Assembly (NCBI RefSeq): GCF_037975445.1
Contig: NZ_CP150254.1
Location: forward strand, 5,268,001-5,332,000
Reading direction: 5' to 3'
From: Peribacillus sp. FSL P2-0133
Lineage (GTDB): Bacteria > Bacillota > Bacilli > Bacillales > DSM-1321
DNA length: 64,000 nucleotides
Within the stretch, counting starts at the first letter, position 1. Every line of letters starts with the position of its first letter. The notes below the pieces were generated by a model. The model was given only the letters and a program-made list of their open reading frames with translations. It was not told the origin of the DNA and made no database searches. The position numbers and the translations under genes were made by a program. Shown in pieces: positions 8,700 through 17,201 of this stretch.

Positions 8700-8893
8700 C
8701 GTGTTTTTAAAACAAGACTTGCTTATCCTCCATCGTTTACTTTTTATATTGGATGAAACCTATATTGGATTGAAGAAATTTGCGACACTCCTGCCGAATA
8801 ACTGGCTAGCCGAGACCCCACAGGCACTTGTGCCGAGGAGGCTTGGCAGACAGTCGGCGGAAAGGGAGCGGATTTCTGAAATCAACTGGACCT
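8700..8893 (+). repeat. Dispersed ~190-bp element, copy B
   Basis: Closely matches 51781-51976 from TTTTAAAACAAG through TTGAAGAAATTTGCGACAC, CTCCTGCCGAATAAC, TAGCCGAGACCCCACAG, GGCTTGGCAGACAGTCGG to GATTTCTGAAA and AACTGGA. It can fold: CTGCC with GGCAG, and GGCAC-TT-GTGCC inside. Open frames through it in B and C are similar only because the DNA is repeated; they lack ribosome sites and are not called. The element resembles an intergenic repeat I recall from many Bacillaceae genomes. Confidence 0.8.
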
Positions 8894-8923
8894 TTTTTTA
8901 AGTAAAAAGGTCCTTTCGGTTCT

Positions 8924-8955
8924 GGGGGAATACATATCGTATTCCTCTTTTTTTT
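8924..8955 (+). terminator. Rho-independent terminator
   Basis: GGAATAC-ATATC-GTATTCC hairpin followed by nine T residues. It closes the TetR gene and repeat transcription unit before the next gene. Confidence 0.75.
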
Positions 8956-9040
8956 GTGACAATTCTGCAAACATATAACTGAAATTCATGAAATTTTAGT
9001 ATAATGACTTGTAGTAAAGTGTCTTCAGGAGGAGTTATTC

Positions 9041-9388
9041 ATGAACATAATAATGCGTTTTCTTATCAACGGGCTGGTATTGCTCGTTATTGACTGGCTT
9101 CTCGACTCCATCACGATTAAATCTTACGGAACAGCCTTGCTGGCGGTTTTTATATTATCGATCATGAACTTGCTGGTTAGACCCATTCTCCTACTTATCA
9201 CATTGCCGATCACCATCCTGACGTTCGGGTTGTTTTCTTTCATTATCAATGCCTTCACATTCCAAATCACTTCCTATGCCGTCAGTGGCTTTGTAATAAA
9301 TTCTTTTTGGGGAGCTTTAATCGGATCATTGTTATTGAGTTTCATTCAAAGTCTTCTTATAAAACAGAGTAAAAAAAACCATCAGTAG
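9041..9388 (+). CDS. yvlD: Small four-helix membrane protein, phage holin superfamily IV (YvlD-like)
   Basis: Inner-membrane protein of unknown role. The 115 residues contain about four hydrophobic segments (roughly 5-20, 28-45, 50-75 and 85-108) and the family signature LLVRPILLLITLPITILTFG. This is the Mycobacterial-type phage holin family IV, represented by B. subtilis YvlD, which belongs to an envelope-stress operon there. Here it stands alone, with AGGAGG before the ATG and a -10 TATAAT about 40 bases upstream. A very strong 21-bp-stem hairpin follows. Holin function in the lytic sense is unlikely outside a prophage. Confidence 0.85.
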   Translation: MNIIMRFLINGLVLLVIDWLLDSITIKSYGTALLAVFILSIMNLLVRPILLLITLPITILTFGLFSFIINAFTFQITSYAVSGFVINSFWGALIGSLLLSFIQSLLIKQSKKNHQ

Positions 9389-9401
9389 CATGCTGTTAGT
9401 T

Positions 9402-9451
9402 AAAACTGTAGACAAACTCGATGAAAATCGAGTTTGTCTACAGTTTTTTTT
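9402..9451. terminator. Perfect 21-bp-stem hairpin terminator; member of a repeated hairpin family
   Basis: AAAACTGTAGACAAACTCGAT (9402-9422) is perfectly complementary to 9427-9447 around a GAAA loop, and eight T residues follow. A decayed version lies at 51991-52028. It ends the holin-like gene but is longer and more uniform than terminators elsewhere in the window. Confidence 0.85.
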
Positions 9452-9609
9452 AGGATCTACATACTGAAACAGTAAGTCGAATGCTGACGGTTTTTCGTAT
9501 CATTTTCATTTCCATAACAGCCTTCGCTATTTCCCGGGCAATTCCCCTAAATTCCGCTAAGCTTCACTTTACATATAAATCGACTTCTCTGGAAATCAGT
9601 ATCAAACGA

Positions 9610-9762
9610 TTCATGGAATGGCTTCTTACTGGAGTGGTATGAACAGAAAATCCTGTAGATGCCTTCGAGCTTAACCGAAATGAGGTCATTTATAATCAGT
9701 ATCAGCATAATCGCAACCCTTTCGTAGATCATCCTGAATTGGCCTCCGCCATCTGGCAATGA
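9610..9762 (+). pseudogene. Remnant of an endonuclease I family gene (C-terminal end)
   Basis: From 9655 the frame reads VDAFELNRNEVIYNQYQHNR and continues NPFVDHPELASAIW before a TGA at 9760-9762. This is the conserved C-terminal block of secreted endonuclease I family nucleases (YurI/Bsn in B. subtilis). Immediately upstream, LLEWYEQK appears in another frame, so there is at least one frameshift, and nothing recognisable remains further upstream. The gene is dead and truncated. Confidence 0.7.
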
Positions 9763-9819
9763 TGGAACGAATATGCTGTTCCTTATTTTGGAGCCAGCTT
9801 TTCCATCATCAAAAGTCTA

Positions 9820-9834
9820 AATTTTTAGAAAAAT
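9820..9834. promoter_or_regulatory. Possible CodY box
   Basis: AATTTTTAGAAAAAT has two mismatches to the CodY consensus AATTTTCWGAAAATT. It lies about 245 bases before the amino-acid permease start. A cre-like site with one mismatch is at 9918-9932. Both would suit nutrient control of the permease but are weak on their own. Confidence 0.3.
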
Positions 9835-10078
9835 CACATAATTATATTTTGTTTGAATAGCATTCTAATAGTTTTTGAAAGATTATATATACGAGGAAAA
9901 CAGATTGAATCACTTTGTAGTAAGCGTTTTCATTTTTTGCTTTACATTCTTCCTATTAAAATATATTATTTAGTTGTAATATTATGTGAAAAATCAATAA
10001 ATTATATGTATTCTCCTCTACTAGTGATAAAATGCTAGATAGAGAAAATTAAACTCCAACATAGAAAAGGGGAAAATT

Positions 10079-11446
10079 ATGCAAAACTCCAAAGAATCTC
10101 AACTGCATAGAGGTTTGGAAGAAAGACATATCGCATTAATGTCTCTTGGCGCAGCCATTGGAGTCGGTTTATTTCTCGGCTCGGCATCTGCGATTAAATT
10201 AGCCGGCCCAGCCATCATCATTTCCTACGCCATTGGCGGGCTTATGATCTATCTTATCATGCGTGCACTAGGGGAAATGGCGATTAAAAATCCTGTCGCA
10301 GGTTCTTTCAGTCGCTATGCTAGCGAATTTGTCGGTCCTCTTGCCGGATACATAACCGGATGGAATTACTGGTTCGTTTGGATTGCCACCTGTATGGCTG
10401 AAATTACGGCAGTCGGAATTTATATGCAATTTTGGTTCCCTGACACCCCGCAATGGGCTTGGGCGTTAGCCGCTCTTGCCATCATGACTACGGTTAACTT
10501 TCTTGCTGTAAAAGCATATGGTGAATTGGAGTTTTGGTTCGCCTTAGTGAAAATCATTACGATCATCCTTATGATCGTCCTTGGCTTCGGAATGATCATC
10601 TTCGGACTGGGGAACGGCGGAATCGCGGTCGGATTCGGCAACCTTGTTGAACATGGAGGGTTTTTCCCTAATGGGATTTCCGGTGTCATCCTCTCTTTCC
10701 AAATGGTCATGTTCGCCTATTTGGGAATTGAAATGCTTGGAGTAACCGCAGGTGAAGTTAAAAATCCTGAAAAATCTTTAAAAAGAGCCATCGATACCGT
10801 TTTTTATCGGATTTTACTTTTTTACGTTTTAGCTCTGACAGTCATTTTATCGATCACTCCATGGGATGAAATGAATGGAGAAAACAGCCCATTCGTTATG
10901 ATGTTTGATAAAATCGGTATACCAGGCGCAGCAGGAATCATTCAGTTTGTCGTACTGACAGCAGCCCTTTCATCTTGTAACAGCGGGATCTTCAGTACAG
11001 GAAGAATGTTATTCAACCTAGCGCAGCAAGGTGAATCACCAAAAAGTTTCGAACGTACTACAAAGTCAGGCGTTCCTGGCGTTGCCATCATCGTTTCGGC
11101 TGTCGTGCTTCTTTTCGGTGTTTACCTTAACTACATGGAAGCCGATAAAGTTTTCACTTACGTCACAAGTGTCGCTACATTCGGTGCCCTCTGGACATGG
11201 GGAACCATACTTGTCACACAGATCATGTCTAGACGGAAAATGAGTCAGGGAGAAAAGCAAGGCTTGTCTTACAAAATGCCGCTTTTCCCATTCACTTCTT
11301 ATTTCACTTTAGCCTTTTTAGTATTCGTAATGGTAGTACTCGGCTTTTCAGCAGATACAAGAATCGCTCTAATCGTTGGTCCGATTTGGATCTTACTGTT
11401 GGTAGCCCTGTATTATGTGACTGGCTTGCATAAACGGAATAGATAA
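10079..11446 (+). CDS. Amino-acid permease, AAT family (APC superfamily)
   Basis: Proton-coupled amino-acid importer in the cytoplasmic membrane. The 455-residue protein shows the AAT-family start RGLEERHIALMSLGAAIGVGL, with the unwound TM1 glycine motif, about twelve membrane segments, and conserved MRALGEMA and SFSRYASEFVGP stretches. Closest B. subtilis types are YtnA/AlaP and AapA, so alanine, serine, glycine or proline are plausible substrates; the sequence alone does not decide. AAAAGGGG precedes the ATG. It is monocistronic and ends in a hairpin shared with the convergent lipoprotein gene. Confidence 0.9.
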   Translation: MQNSKESQLHRGLEERHIALMSLGAAIGVGLFLGSASAIKLAGPAIIISYAIGGLMIYLIMRALGEMAIKNPVAGSFSRYASEFVGPLAGYITGWNYWFVWIATCMAEITAVGIYMQFWFPDTPQWAWALAALAIMTTVNFLAVKAYGELEFWFALVKIITIILMIVLGFGMIIFGLGNGGIAVGFGNLVEHGGFFPNGISGVILSFQMVMFAYLGIEMLGVTAGEVKNPEKSLKRAIDTVFYRILLFYVLALTVILSITPWDEMNGENSPFVMMFDKIGIPGAAGIIQFVVLTAALSSCNSGIFSTGRMLFNLAQQGESPKSFERTTKSGVPGVAIIVSAVVLLFGVYLNYMEADKVFTYVTSVATFGALWTWGTILVTQIMSRRKMSQGEKQGLSYKMPLFPFTSYFTLAFLVFVMVVLGFSADTRIALIVGPIWILLLVALYYVTGLHKRNR

Positions 11447-11452
11447 ATGTCA

Positions 11453-11481
11453 GAGGGTGCCCAATCTAATTGGCACCCTCT
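11453..11481. terminator. Bidirectional terminator
   Basis: GAGGGTGCC (11453-11461) and GGCACCCTC (11472-11480) pair between the convergent permease and lipoprotein genes. Confidence 0.75.
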
Positions 11482-11492
11482 ATTTCTGCCTT

Positions 11493-12356
11493 TCACCTAT
11501 TACCCCGTCTTTTGATCACCCAATAAGCCACCGCACCAGCTCCGCCTAAAATGATGAGGATAGGCAAGTTTCCTATTATGAAAACAATGATTCCTGAACC
11601 CGCTTTAAGTAATAGATTCGCACTCGTTGCAAGTTGTTTCTTCGTTCTCTCCCATGTATTCAATTCCTTATTATCAATGCCCGGCACAACTATCCGGTCC
11701 TGTGATAACGTGATGGTAACCGTCGAATATGAGGTTTGGTTTTCTAGATACTTCATTTGCCCGGTCAGCTGTTCTATTTCTTCTTGCACCACGGCAAGAT
11801 CGGATGATATTTTCAGTAAATCTTCCGTCTTCTCAGCATCCTTCATGAATGCAAGTAATCTTTCCTCTACTGCCCTCTTTGATTTCAATCTTGCTTTTAG
11901 ATCTACATATTGCTCCGTTACATCCTGTCCTGTCACATTCCTTCCGACCACTTCTGAAGCCTCGCCCTCGCTATCGGTCAGAAATTCCTGAAAATGGGAT
12001 TCAGGGACCCTAACAGTGATCATTCCTTCCACCAGTTCTTCATCTTCCCTGTATACATTGGACTCGACCACATATCCGCCATATTCAGCCACCTTATTCT
12101 CAATCTTCATTTGTGCTTTTTCAAGGTTCTTCACCTTCAACTCAAGCTGGGCTTGATGGATGACCTTTCTTTCATCCGTCATCCCTTCCTTTTCCGCTGC
12201 TTCTTCCTGCACCTTATTCCCGGAAATTGAAGCGTCCATTTTACTGTCCTCCGTTTCATCCTGTGCTTTAGATGCTGAATCATCTTTTTCATTACTGCTG
12301 CATCCAGCAAGTAAAAGTAACAAACAGAACATAAGCATCATTGTTTTACGGTTCAT
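11493..12356 (-). CDS. DUF4349-domain lipoprotein
   Basis: Membrane-anchored lipoprotein of 287 residues. A lipobox LLLLAGC lies at about residues 14-20 after a basic MNRKT start. A charged linker follows, then the DUF4349 domain (about 60-260) with QAQLELKVKNLEKAQMKIE, GGYVVESNVY and a coiled-coil section (LKARLKSKRAVEERLL). A transmembrane helix (GIIVFIIGNLPILIILGG) and a basic end close it. I start at the ATG at 12356 with AAGGGGGAA upstream; 21 codons earlier in frame lack a ribosome site. DUF4349 proteins are sometimes described as anti-sigma-like, but no sigma gene is adjacent. Function unknown. Confidence 0.85.
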   Translation of the reverse strand: MNRKTMMLMFCLLLLLAGCSSNEKDDSASKAQDETEDSKMDASISGNKVQEEAAEKEGMTDERKVIHQAQLELKVKNLEKAQMKIENKVAEYGGYVVESNVYREDEELVEGMITVRVPESHFQEFLTDSEGEASEVVGRNVTGQDVTEQYVDLKARLKSKRAVEERLLAFMKDAEKTEDLLKISSDLAVVQEEIEQLTGQMKYLENQTSYSTVTITLSQDRIVVPGIDNKELNTWERTKKQLATSANLLLKAGSGIIVFIIGNLPILIILGGAGAVAYWVIKRRGNR

Positions 12357-12498
12357 CGGTATTCCCCCTTTTCTTAATAGTACCGACGTATAATCTGGAA
12401 GAAAGTTACACTTGGTCATTAAAGGCCCTGTTTTATTTTCATATGAATAGGTAAAGGTATAAGAACATCCAAATTATGAAGAAAGAAGTGAATTCATT

Positions 12499-12957
12499 AT
12501 GAACTACGGAAAATTCGCTAAAAGTTTATTGGTACCTGTGGTCGGAGGTTCACTTGTGGGTATATTCGCCACAAGGAATTCAAAAGAAATTTATGATGAA
12601 CTCAAGAAGCCTGCATTTGCGCCTCCTTCCTGGACTTTCCCCGTTGCTTGGACAAGCCTTTATACGATTATGGGAATAGCGAAATATCGCATTGCATCCA
12701 AAGAAAAAAAATCGAAGTCCGCTGAACGCCTCTATGATACTCAACTAGGGTTGAATTTCTTATGGTCTTTTTTATTCTTCAAATGGGGATTGCGCGGAAC
12801 AGCCTTTATTGAAATGGCTGCACTGCTGACCCTGATTACTTTAACGGCATTCGAGTTTTATAGAATAGACCGTGCATCCGGTTTAGCTATGATTCCCTAT
12901 ATAGCATGGGTCACCTTCGCATTAGGATTGAACTTTTCCATTTTCAGAAACAATTAA
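12499..12957 (+). CDS. tspO: TspO/MBR family tryptophan-rich sensory protein
   Basis: Five-helix membrane protein binding tetrapyrroles. The 152 residues include the family core KKPAFAPPSWTFPVAWTSLY in loop 1/helix 2, and LNFLWSFLFFKWG and YIAWVTFALGLNFSIFR in helices 4-5. B. subtilis YtaB is the equivalent. The ATG is preceded by GAAAGAAGTGA. It is monocistronic and convergent with the large nucleotidase gene; a terminator (12970-12998) and two units of the ACGAGTAAA repeat separate them. Role likely in porphyrin or oxidative stress responses, by family only. Confidence 0.92.
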   Translation: MNYGKFAKSLLVPVVGGSLVGIFATRNSKEIYDELKKPAFAPPSWTFPVAWTSLYTIMGIAKYRIASKEKKSKSAERLYDTQLGLNFLWSFLFFKWGLRGTAFIEMAALLTLITLTAFEFYRIDRASGLAMIPYIAWVTFALGLNFSIFRNN

Positions 12958-12969
12958 TCACATAAAGAA

Positions 12970-12998
12970 GCGCCCCTTGTATTAAGGGGCGTTCTCTT
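12970..12998 (+). terminator. Terminator of tspO
   Basis: CGCCCCTT and AAGGGGCG arms with a T-rich tail (GTTCTCTTT), 14 bases after the tspO stop codon. Confidence 0.7.
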
Positions 12999-13003
12999 TA
13001 GAG

Positions 13004-13036
13004 TTTCACGAGTAAATGCTCAATTCACGAGTAAAC
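13004..13036. repeat. Two units of the ACGAGTAAA repeat
   Basis: TTCACGAGTAAATG and TTCACGAGTAAACC, 19 bp apart. They match the units of the large array at 42233-42690. As there, they lie between the 3' ends of two convergent genes. Confidence 0.7.
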
Positions 13037-13037
13037 C

Positions 13038-16000
13038 TCAATTATTGATATTCGTAATTCTGCCTTCGATTTCTGCCGTGATCTTCCCGCCTTTAAAGGT
13101 TTCTTTCACATAGTTAACGAATGCTTCCAGGTCAGCATGTCCAAACACACGCTCTTTTCCTTTCAGGACGGTATAGTTATCACCGCCGCTAGCCATGAAA
13201 TCATTGACGGCCACCGTGTATGTTTCGGTATCCTTGATCGGCGTTCCGTCCGCTTCCTTCAATAAAGTGACACGTTCCGTGACAGGTTTACTGAAATCGG
13301 CTGTGTAGCTCAATCCAGAAATTTGCAAAGTTTTCGGAGATCCTTCGACGACCCATTGCTGTTGAAGCAGCGTTTTCACTTCTGCTCCAGTCAGTTCCAG
13401 CTTAACCAATACGTTTCCGAACGGTTGGATTTTCGCTAAATCGGAAAAAGTGACTTCCCCCTTTGGAATATCTGCACGAATTCCACCTGGGTTCATGAAG
13501 GCAAAATCGGAATTCAAATCTGCCTTCATCGAATCGGCAATTAAATTCCCAAGGCCCGTTTCCTGTGTATAGGCATTAGCTCTTAAAATTTTCTCATCCG
13601 TTGTCCCAAGCGGGGCCTTCAACTCGGGGAACATGTCTAGGTAGTCGTTAATGAATTTCGTCGTCCCGGCATCAGGCGTGATGCCATCTTGTGTAACCGT
13701 AACAATTTCAGCTGATCTTTTAACAATATCCTTTGTGTTTGGGTCGATTTCCAAATCCACATCTTCAAAAGCCGTTCCATAAGAGTAAGCTTGTACAATC
13801 AATTTATCATCCACATAGTTGTTGACCTTTGCATGATTATCTCCGGCTAAGATCACATCTACTTCATCATCCACGGCATTAGCAAGATCAGCCACTTCAC
13901 CTGTGATGACCCCTTCCTTTTCCGTGCCTGGGTCATGTGAGATGATCACAATCGATTTGACGCCTTTTTCTTTCAACTCTTTAACCGCCTTATTTACGGC
14001 AGGTGCCTGTTCTATGAATTCCACATTCTTAATGCCATCCGGACTTACTTTTTGAGGTGTGGCATTCGTGACTACACCTATGAACCCAATATCAACTCCG
14101 CCGACCTCTTTTATGACGTAAGGGTCCAAAATCGGTTTTTTCGTGTCTTTATATACGACATTGGCTACTACATACGGGAAGTTCAATTTATCGAATACCA
14201 CATCGGATGTTGGTGACTTTCCGCCATTGATTTGAGCCATCAGGGTTTCTACCCCTTTGTCGAACTCATGGTTCCCGACAGTTCCGACATCGAATTTCAT
14301 ATTATTCAAAAACTGAAGCGTCGGTTTGTCCTGAATCAATGAAGAAACGGGAGCACTTGCCCCAACAGCATCCCCTGCCGAAAGTAAAAGTGTATTTTCA
14401 GGGTTTTCAGCTTTACGCTGCTTCAAGTGCGCAGCTAAATAATCAGCACGCCCTTGTTTGATACCGCCAAAATCGGAGGTGGTATCAAGCTGGCCGTGAA
14501 GATCATTTATCCCGAGCAGTTGCACCTTGACGTTTTCTTTCCCCAAATTGAATTTGTAAATGCCAAAGCCTTTATCATCCTTTTTGCCTGTATAGGAAAT
14601 CGCGCTGTCTTCATTTAAATATTCCGCACCTTTTGGTGATGAGGTGAAGGTAACGTTCACCTTGCCTGAAATCGGGGCGATCGACCAGTTATTATCAGCG
14701 GTTGGATTGATCTCACCCTCTTGTGTGATGTAATCCATCAAGATTTGGCGATTTTCATCCGCAGAGTCAACTACATATTCGCTGCCCTTGACTCCCGGGA
14801 AGTTCCCCCCGCCCGAAGCACGGTAATTATTCGTCACGACGATGAAGTCTTGATTCGGATCCACTGGTTCACCATTATATTTCAAATCTGCAATCCTGCT
14901 GGAATCCGACACTTTTACCCCTTTTTCATCATAGCGCGGAGCCTTGGTGACATCGATTTGGTACGTGACGCCGTCAATCACATCAAAATTATAGACGGCA
15001 AACTTTCCATTAAGCAGCTCCTGTTCCTCGGACTTGGCCGGATCGATTGTATTATATTTCCCTGCAGACATCTCAAGCCACTCTTTAACCACAGACCCTT
15101 TGATCTTGATTGCCTTCAATGTATTATCGTATAAATATAAATCACCGGCGCTGCGAATGGTCAGTCCGCCTTCCTTGATTTCGGTGAATTCCTCGACTCC
15201 ATTGCGACCTGCTTTGAAAGGGGCCCCTACAGAGAGAATGGGCAGGTCCTTGTATTCTGGGCGGTTGCTTTGGATGTATTTCTCTACATACCATTTCTGT
15301 GCGCTTGTCACGACCTGTACGGAAGGATCGTCTTGCACAAGGGCGAAATAACTATGAATTGGAGCTGTAGTCGTTCCAATTGGCGTGTTAACATACTTGA
15401 TCGTTCCTTCGTGATCCTTCTTCACGGCTTTGACGACAGACGCATCTTCAGCAGCTTTTTTTCCTGTTATTTTGTCGTTGATTGCCCGTGTTGATGAATC
15501 GGAATTGACGATTTTCCATTTCCCCTTAATATTTTGGATATCAAGATCGATGATCCCGAGATTACTGCCGCCATATCCTGCCTGAACGGCTGGTACACCA
15601 TTGATGGTACCCTTTTTATTATCCACGCCTTTAAGGATTTTTCCTTGGCCATCTTTGAATAGGCTGTCTAAAGAAGCCTCATCTTGTGCCGGAAAGACCT
15701 TATGCGTATGGGAGAACGTGATGGCATCGATGCCGGATACCTTGCTTAATGAGTAGATGACATCCTCGGTATTCTTGGTGTCGCCATTAAACCCGGAATG
15801 TGTGAGCGCCACGATGACATCCGCGCCCTTTTTCTTCATTTCAGGTACATATTTATTCGCTGTCGTGACGATTTCCTTTGTAATGACCTTACCGTCAAGA
15901 TTCGCTTTATCCCAATCCATGATTTGCGGAGGGGCAAATCCAATGTAGCCTATTTTCACTGATTTTTCTTTTCCATTGATGTCCTTCACTTTCTTCGTGA

Positions 16001-16856
16001 CGATTTTATATGGAGTATATTTATTTTTATCATTCTTTGGATTATTGTCTTTATCTTTTTTATAAACATTGGCATTGACGTATGGGAAGTTCGCATCGTT
16101 GATGGCCTCGTCCAAATAAGATAAACCATAATTGAATTCATGATTGCCGAACGTGGCCACATCGTAGTCAAGCAAGTTCATCGCTTTATAGACGGGATGG
16201 ACTTCACCTTTTTTCAGTGGCGCTATTTTCGCTTTGTACGTACCTAGCGGGGTCCCTTGAATAAGGTCGCCGTTATCCACTAAAACGCTATTTTTCACTT
16301 CTTTTCGTGCCTGTTTGATTAAAGAAGCCGTGCGCGAAAAGCCGACCGAGTCCGATACGGCATCCTTATAATAATCATAGCTCACCAGATTAGTGTGTAT
16401 ATCAGTCGTTTCCATGATCCTTAGTTCAAATGGTGCATCCGAAACGGAGGCTGCCAGGCTGTTGCCGAAGTTACTAGTATTGCCGTTATACTTGGAGACA
16501 ACCGATACTTTGACCCAATAACCCGATTTGTACGAATTGAAGTACGCGGAGAACTTTTGGGCCGATTTAATATCCGCCTCAATGGCTGACTGTGAAATGA
16601 CCTTCTTCCCATTCATCAATTGGAAGACAACGGTTTCATTTCCTTTGTTCCCTTTTTTCGGTGTGACCGTTACAGTCGCTTTTGTGCCTTTTGTGTAATT
16701 AACAGTAGGAGCTGTAATGATAAATGGTTCAGTCGTGACAGGTTTCTTATTAGACTCTTTGGCAGATGTCTCCCCCGGTACGGTAAATGGGGCTGCAACC
16801 AAACTCACAGCAAGAATCGGGGCGAGCATCTTATTAACATGCATCTTGAACGACAT
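13038..16856 (-). CDS. yfkN: Secreted bifunctional 2',3'-cyclic-nucleotide phosphodiesterase / 5'-nucleotidase
   Basis: Extracellular enzyme that converts 2',3'-cyclic nucleotides and nucleotides to nucleosides and phosphate. The 1272-residue protein has a signal peptide (about 1-32), then a prefix domain to about 150. Two tandem metallophosphoesterase/5'-nucleotidase modules follow: the first has TTDIHTNL, NGDLIQGTP, GNHEFNYG and HTHKVFPAQ, the second has GINDLHGQLD, SAGDAVGAS, GNHEFDKG and AGDNHAKV. Each is followed by a 5'-nucleotidase C-terminal domain. B. subtilis YfkN has the same double layout but is longer and carries a sortase signal; here the protein ends at GRITNINN with no LPXTG-like motif or membrane tail, so it should be released. 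Monocistronic. No Pho box is visible. Confidence 0.92.
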   Translation of the reverse strand: MSFKMHVNKMLAPILAVSLVAAPFTVPGETSAKESNKKPVTTEPFIITAPTVNYTKGTKATVTVTPKKGNKGNETVVFQLMNGKKVISQSAIEADIKSAQKFSAYFNSYKSGYWVKVSVVSKYNGNTSNFGNSLAASVSDAPFELRIMETTDIHTNLVSYDYYKDAVSDSVGFSRTASLIKQARKEVKNSVLVDNGDLIQGTPLGTYKAKIAPLKKGEVHPVYKAMNLLDYDVATFGNHEFNYGLSYLDEAINDANFPYVNANVYKKDKDNNPKNDKNKYTPYKIVTKKVKDINGKEKSVKIGYIGFAPPQIMDWDKANLDGKVITKEIVTTANKYVPEMKKKGADVIVALTHSGFNGDTKNTEDVIYSLSKVSGIDAITFSHTHKVFPAQDEASLDSLFKDGQGKILKGVDNKKGTINGVPAVQAGYGGSNLGIIDLDIQNIKGKWKIVNSDSSTRAINDKITGKKAAEDASVVKAVKKDHEGTIKYVNTPIGTTTAPIHSYFALVQDDPSVQVVTSAQKWYVEKYIQSNRPEYKDLPILSVGAPFKAGRNGVEEFTEIKEGGLTIRSAGDLYLYDNTLKAIKIKGSVVKEWLEMSAGKYNTIDPAKSEEQELLNGKFAVYNFDVIDGVTYQIDVTKAPRYDEKGVKVSDSSRIADLKYNGEPVDPNQDFIVVTNNYRASGGGNFPGVKGSEYVVDSADENRQILMDYITQEGEINPTADNNWSIAPISGKVNVTFTSSPKGAEYLNEDSAISYTGKKDDKGFGIYKFNLGKENVKVQLLGINDLHGQLDTTSDFGGIKQGRADYLAAHLKQRKAENPENTLLLSAGDAVGASAPVSSLIQDKPTLQFLNNMKFDVGTVGNHEFDKGVETLMAQINGGKSPTSDVVFDKLNFPYVVANVVYKDTKKPILDPYVIKEVGGVDIGFIGVVTNATPQKVSPDGIKNVEFIEQAPAVNKAVKELKEKGVKSIVIISHDPGTEKEGVITGEVADLANAVDDEVDVILAGDNHAKVNNYVDDKLIVQAYSYGTAFEDVDLEIDPNTKDIVKRSAEIVTVTQDGITPDAGTTKFINDYLDMFPELKAPLGTTDEKILRANAYTQETGLGNLIADSMKADLNSDFAFMNPGGIRADIPKGEVTFSDLAKIQPFGNVLVKLELTGAEVKTLLQQQWVVEGSPKTLQISGLSYTADFSKPVTERVTLLKEADGTPIKDTETYTVAVNDFMASGGDNYTVLKGKERVFGHADLEAFVNYVKETFKGGKITAEIEGRITNINN

Positions 16857-17156
16857 ACTTCACAACCCTTCTATTTTTTGTAAAATGCTAGAATAATATA
16901 TCATGATTTTGTCGAATAAGCGCCAAAATTTACCGTAATATTACGAATTTTGAATAAATGGTACTATTTACTCATTTCCATTCAGAGTCCATAGCTCGTT
17001 ATACCTTCAATCATGTATATAATCATCATTGAATCCTTAGGGAGAAAGTTCCCTATTAATAAAAATCTAGCTTAGATAGATATCAAAGATAAGTTTCTTA
17101 GACTCTATACTTCAATGAAACATTTTTAAAAAACCTCGGAATTCCTTTCAATATAA
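16857..17156. other. Gap holding the nucleotidase promoter region
   Basis: AT-rich, no gene seen. It must carry the promoter of the minus-strand nucleotidase gene; TATATTAT about 40 bases upstream of that start is a likely -10. A small inverted repeat TAGGGA/TCCCTA lies near 17038-17055, of unknown meaning. Confidence 0.4.
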
Positions 17157-17189
17157 AAAACTGGTAATGCAAGTTGCATTACCAGTTTT
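17157..17189. terminator. Perfect bidirectional terminator
   Basis: AAAACTGGTAATGCAA (17157-17172) is exactly complementary to TTGCATTACCAGTTTT (17174-17189) around a single base. It ends the DinB-family gene on the minus strand. Confidence 0.8.
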
Positions 17190-17201
17190 AAAGTATAAAG
17201 C

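Noticed and set aside
8701..8901. 66-codon frame, similar to a 98-codon frame at 51713-52009
   Set aside because: The similarity follows from the repeated DNA element; neither has a ribosome binding site, and copy A does not keep the frame.
9547..9759. 70-codon minus-strand frame
   Set aside because: It is the antisense of the endonuclease I relic, which has clear family similarity on the plus strand.
11551..12393. Plus-strand frames opposite the DUF4349 lipoprotein gene
   Set aside because: Shadows of a gene with signal peptide, lipobox and family match on the other strand.
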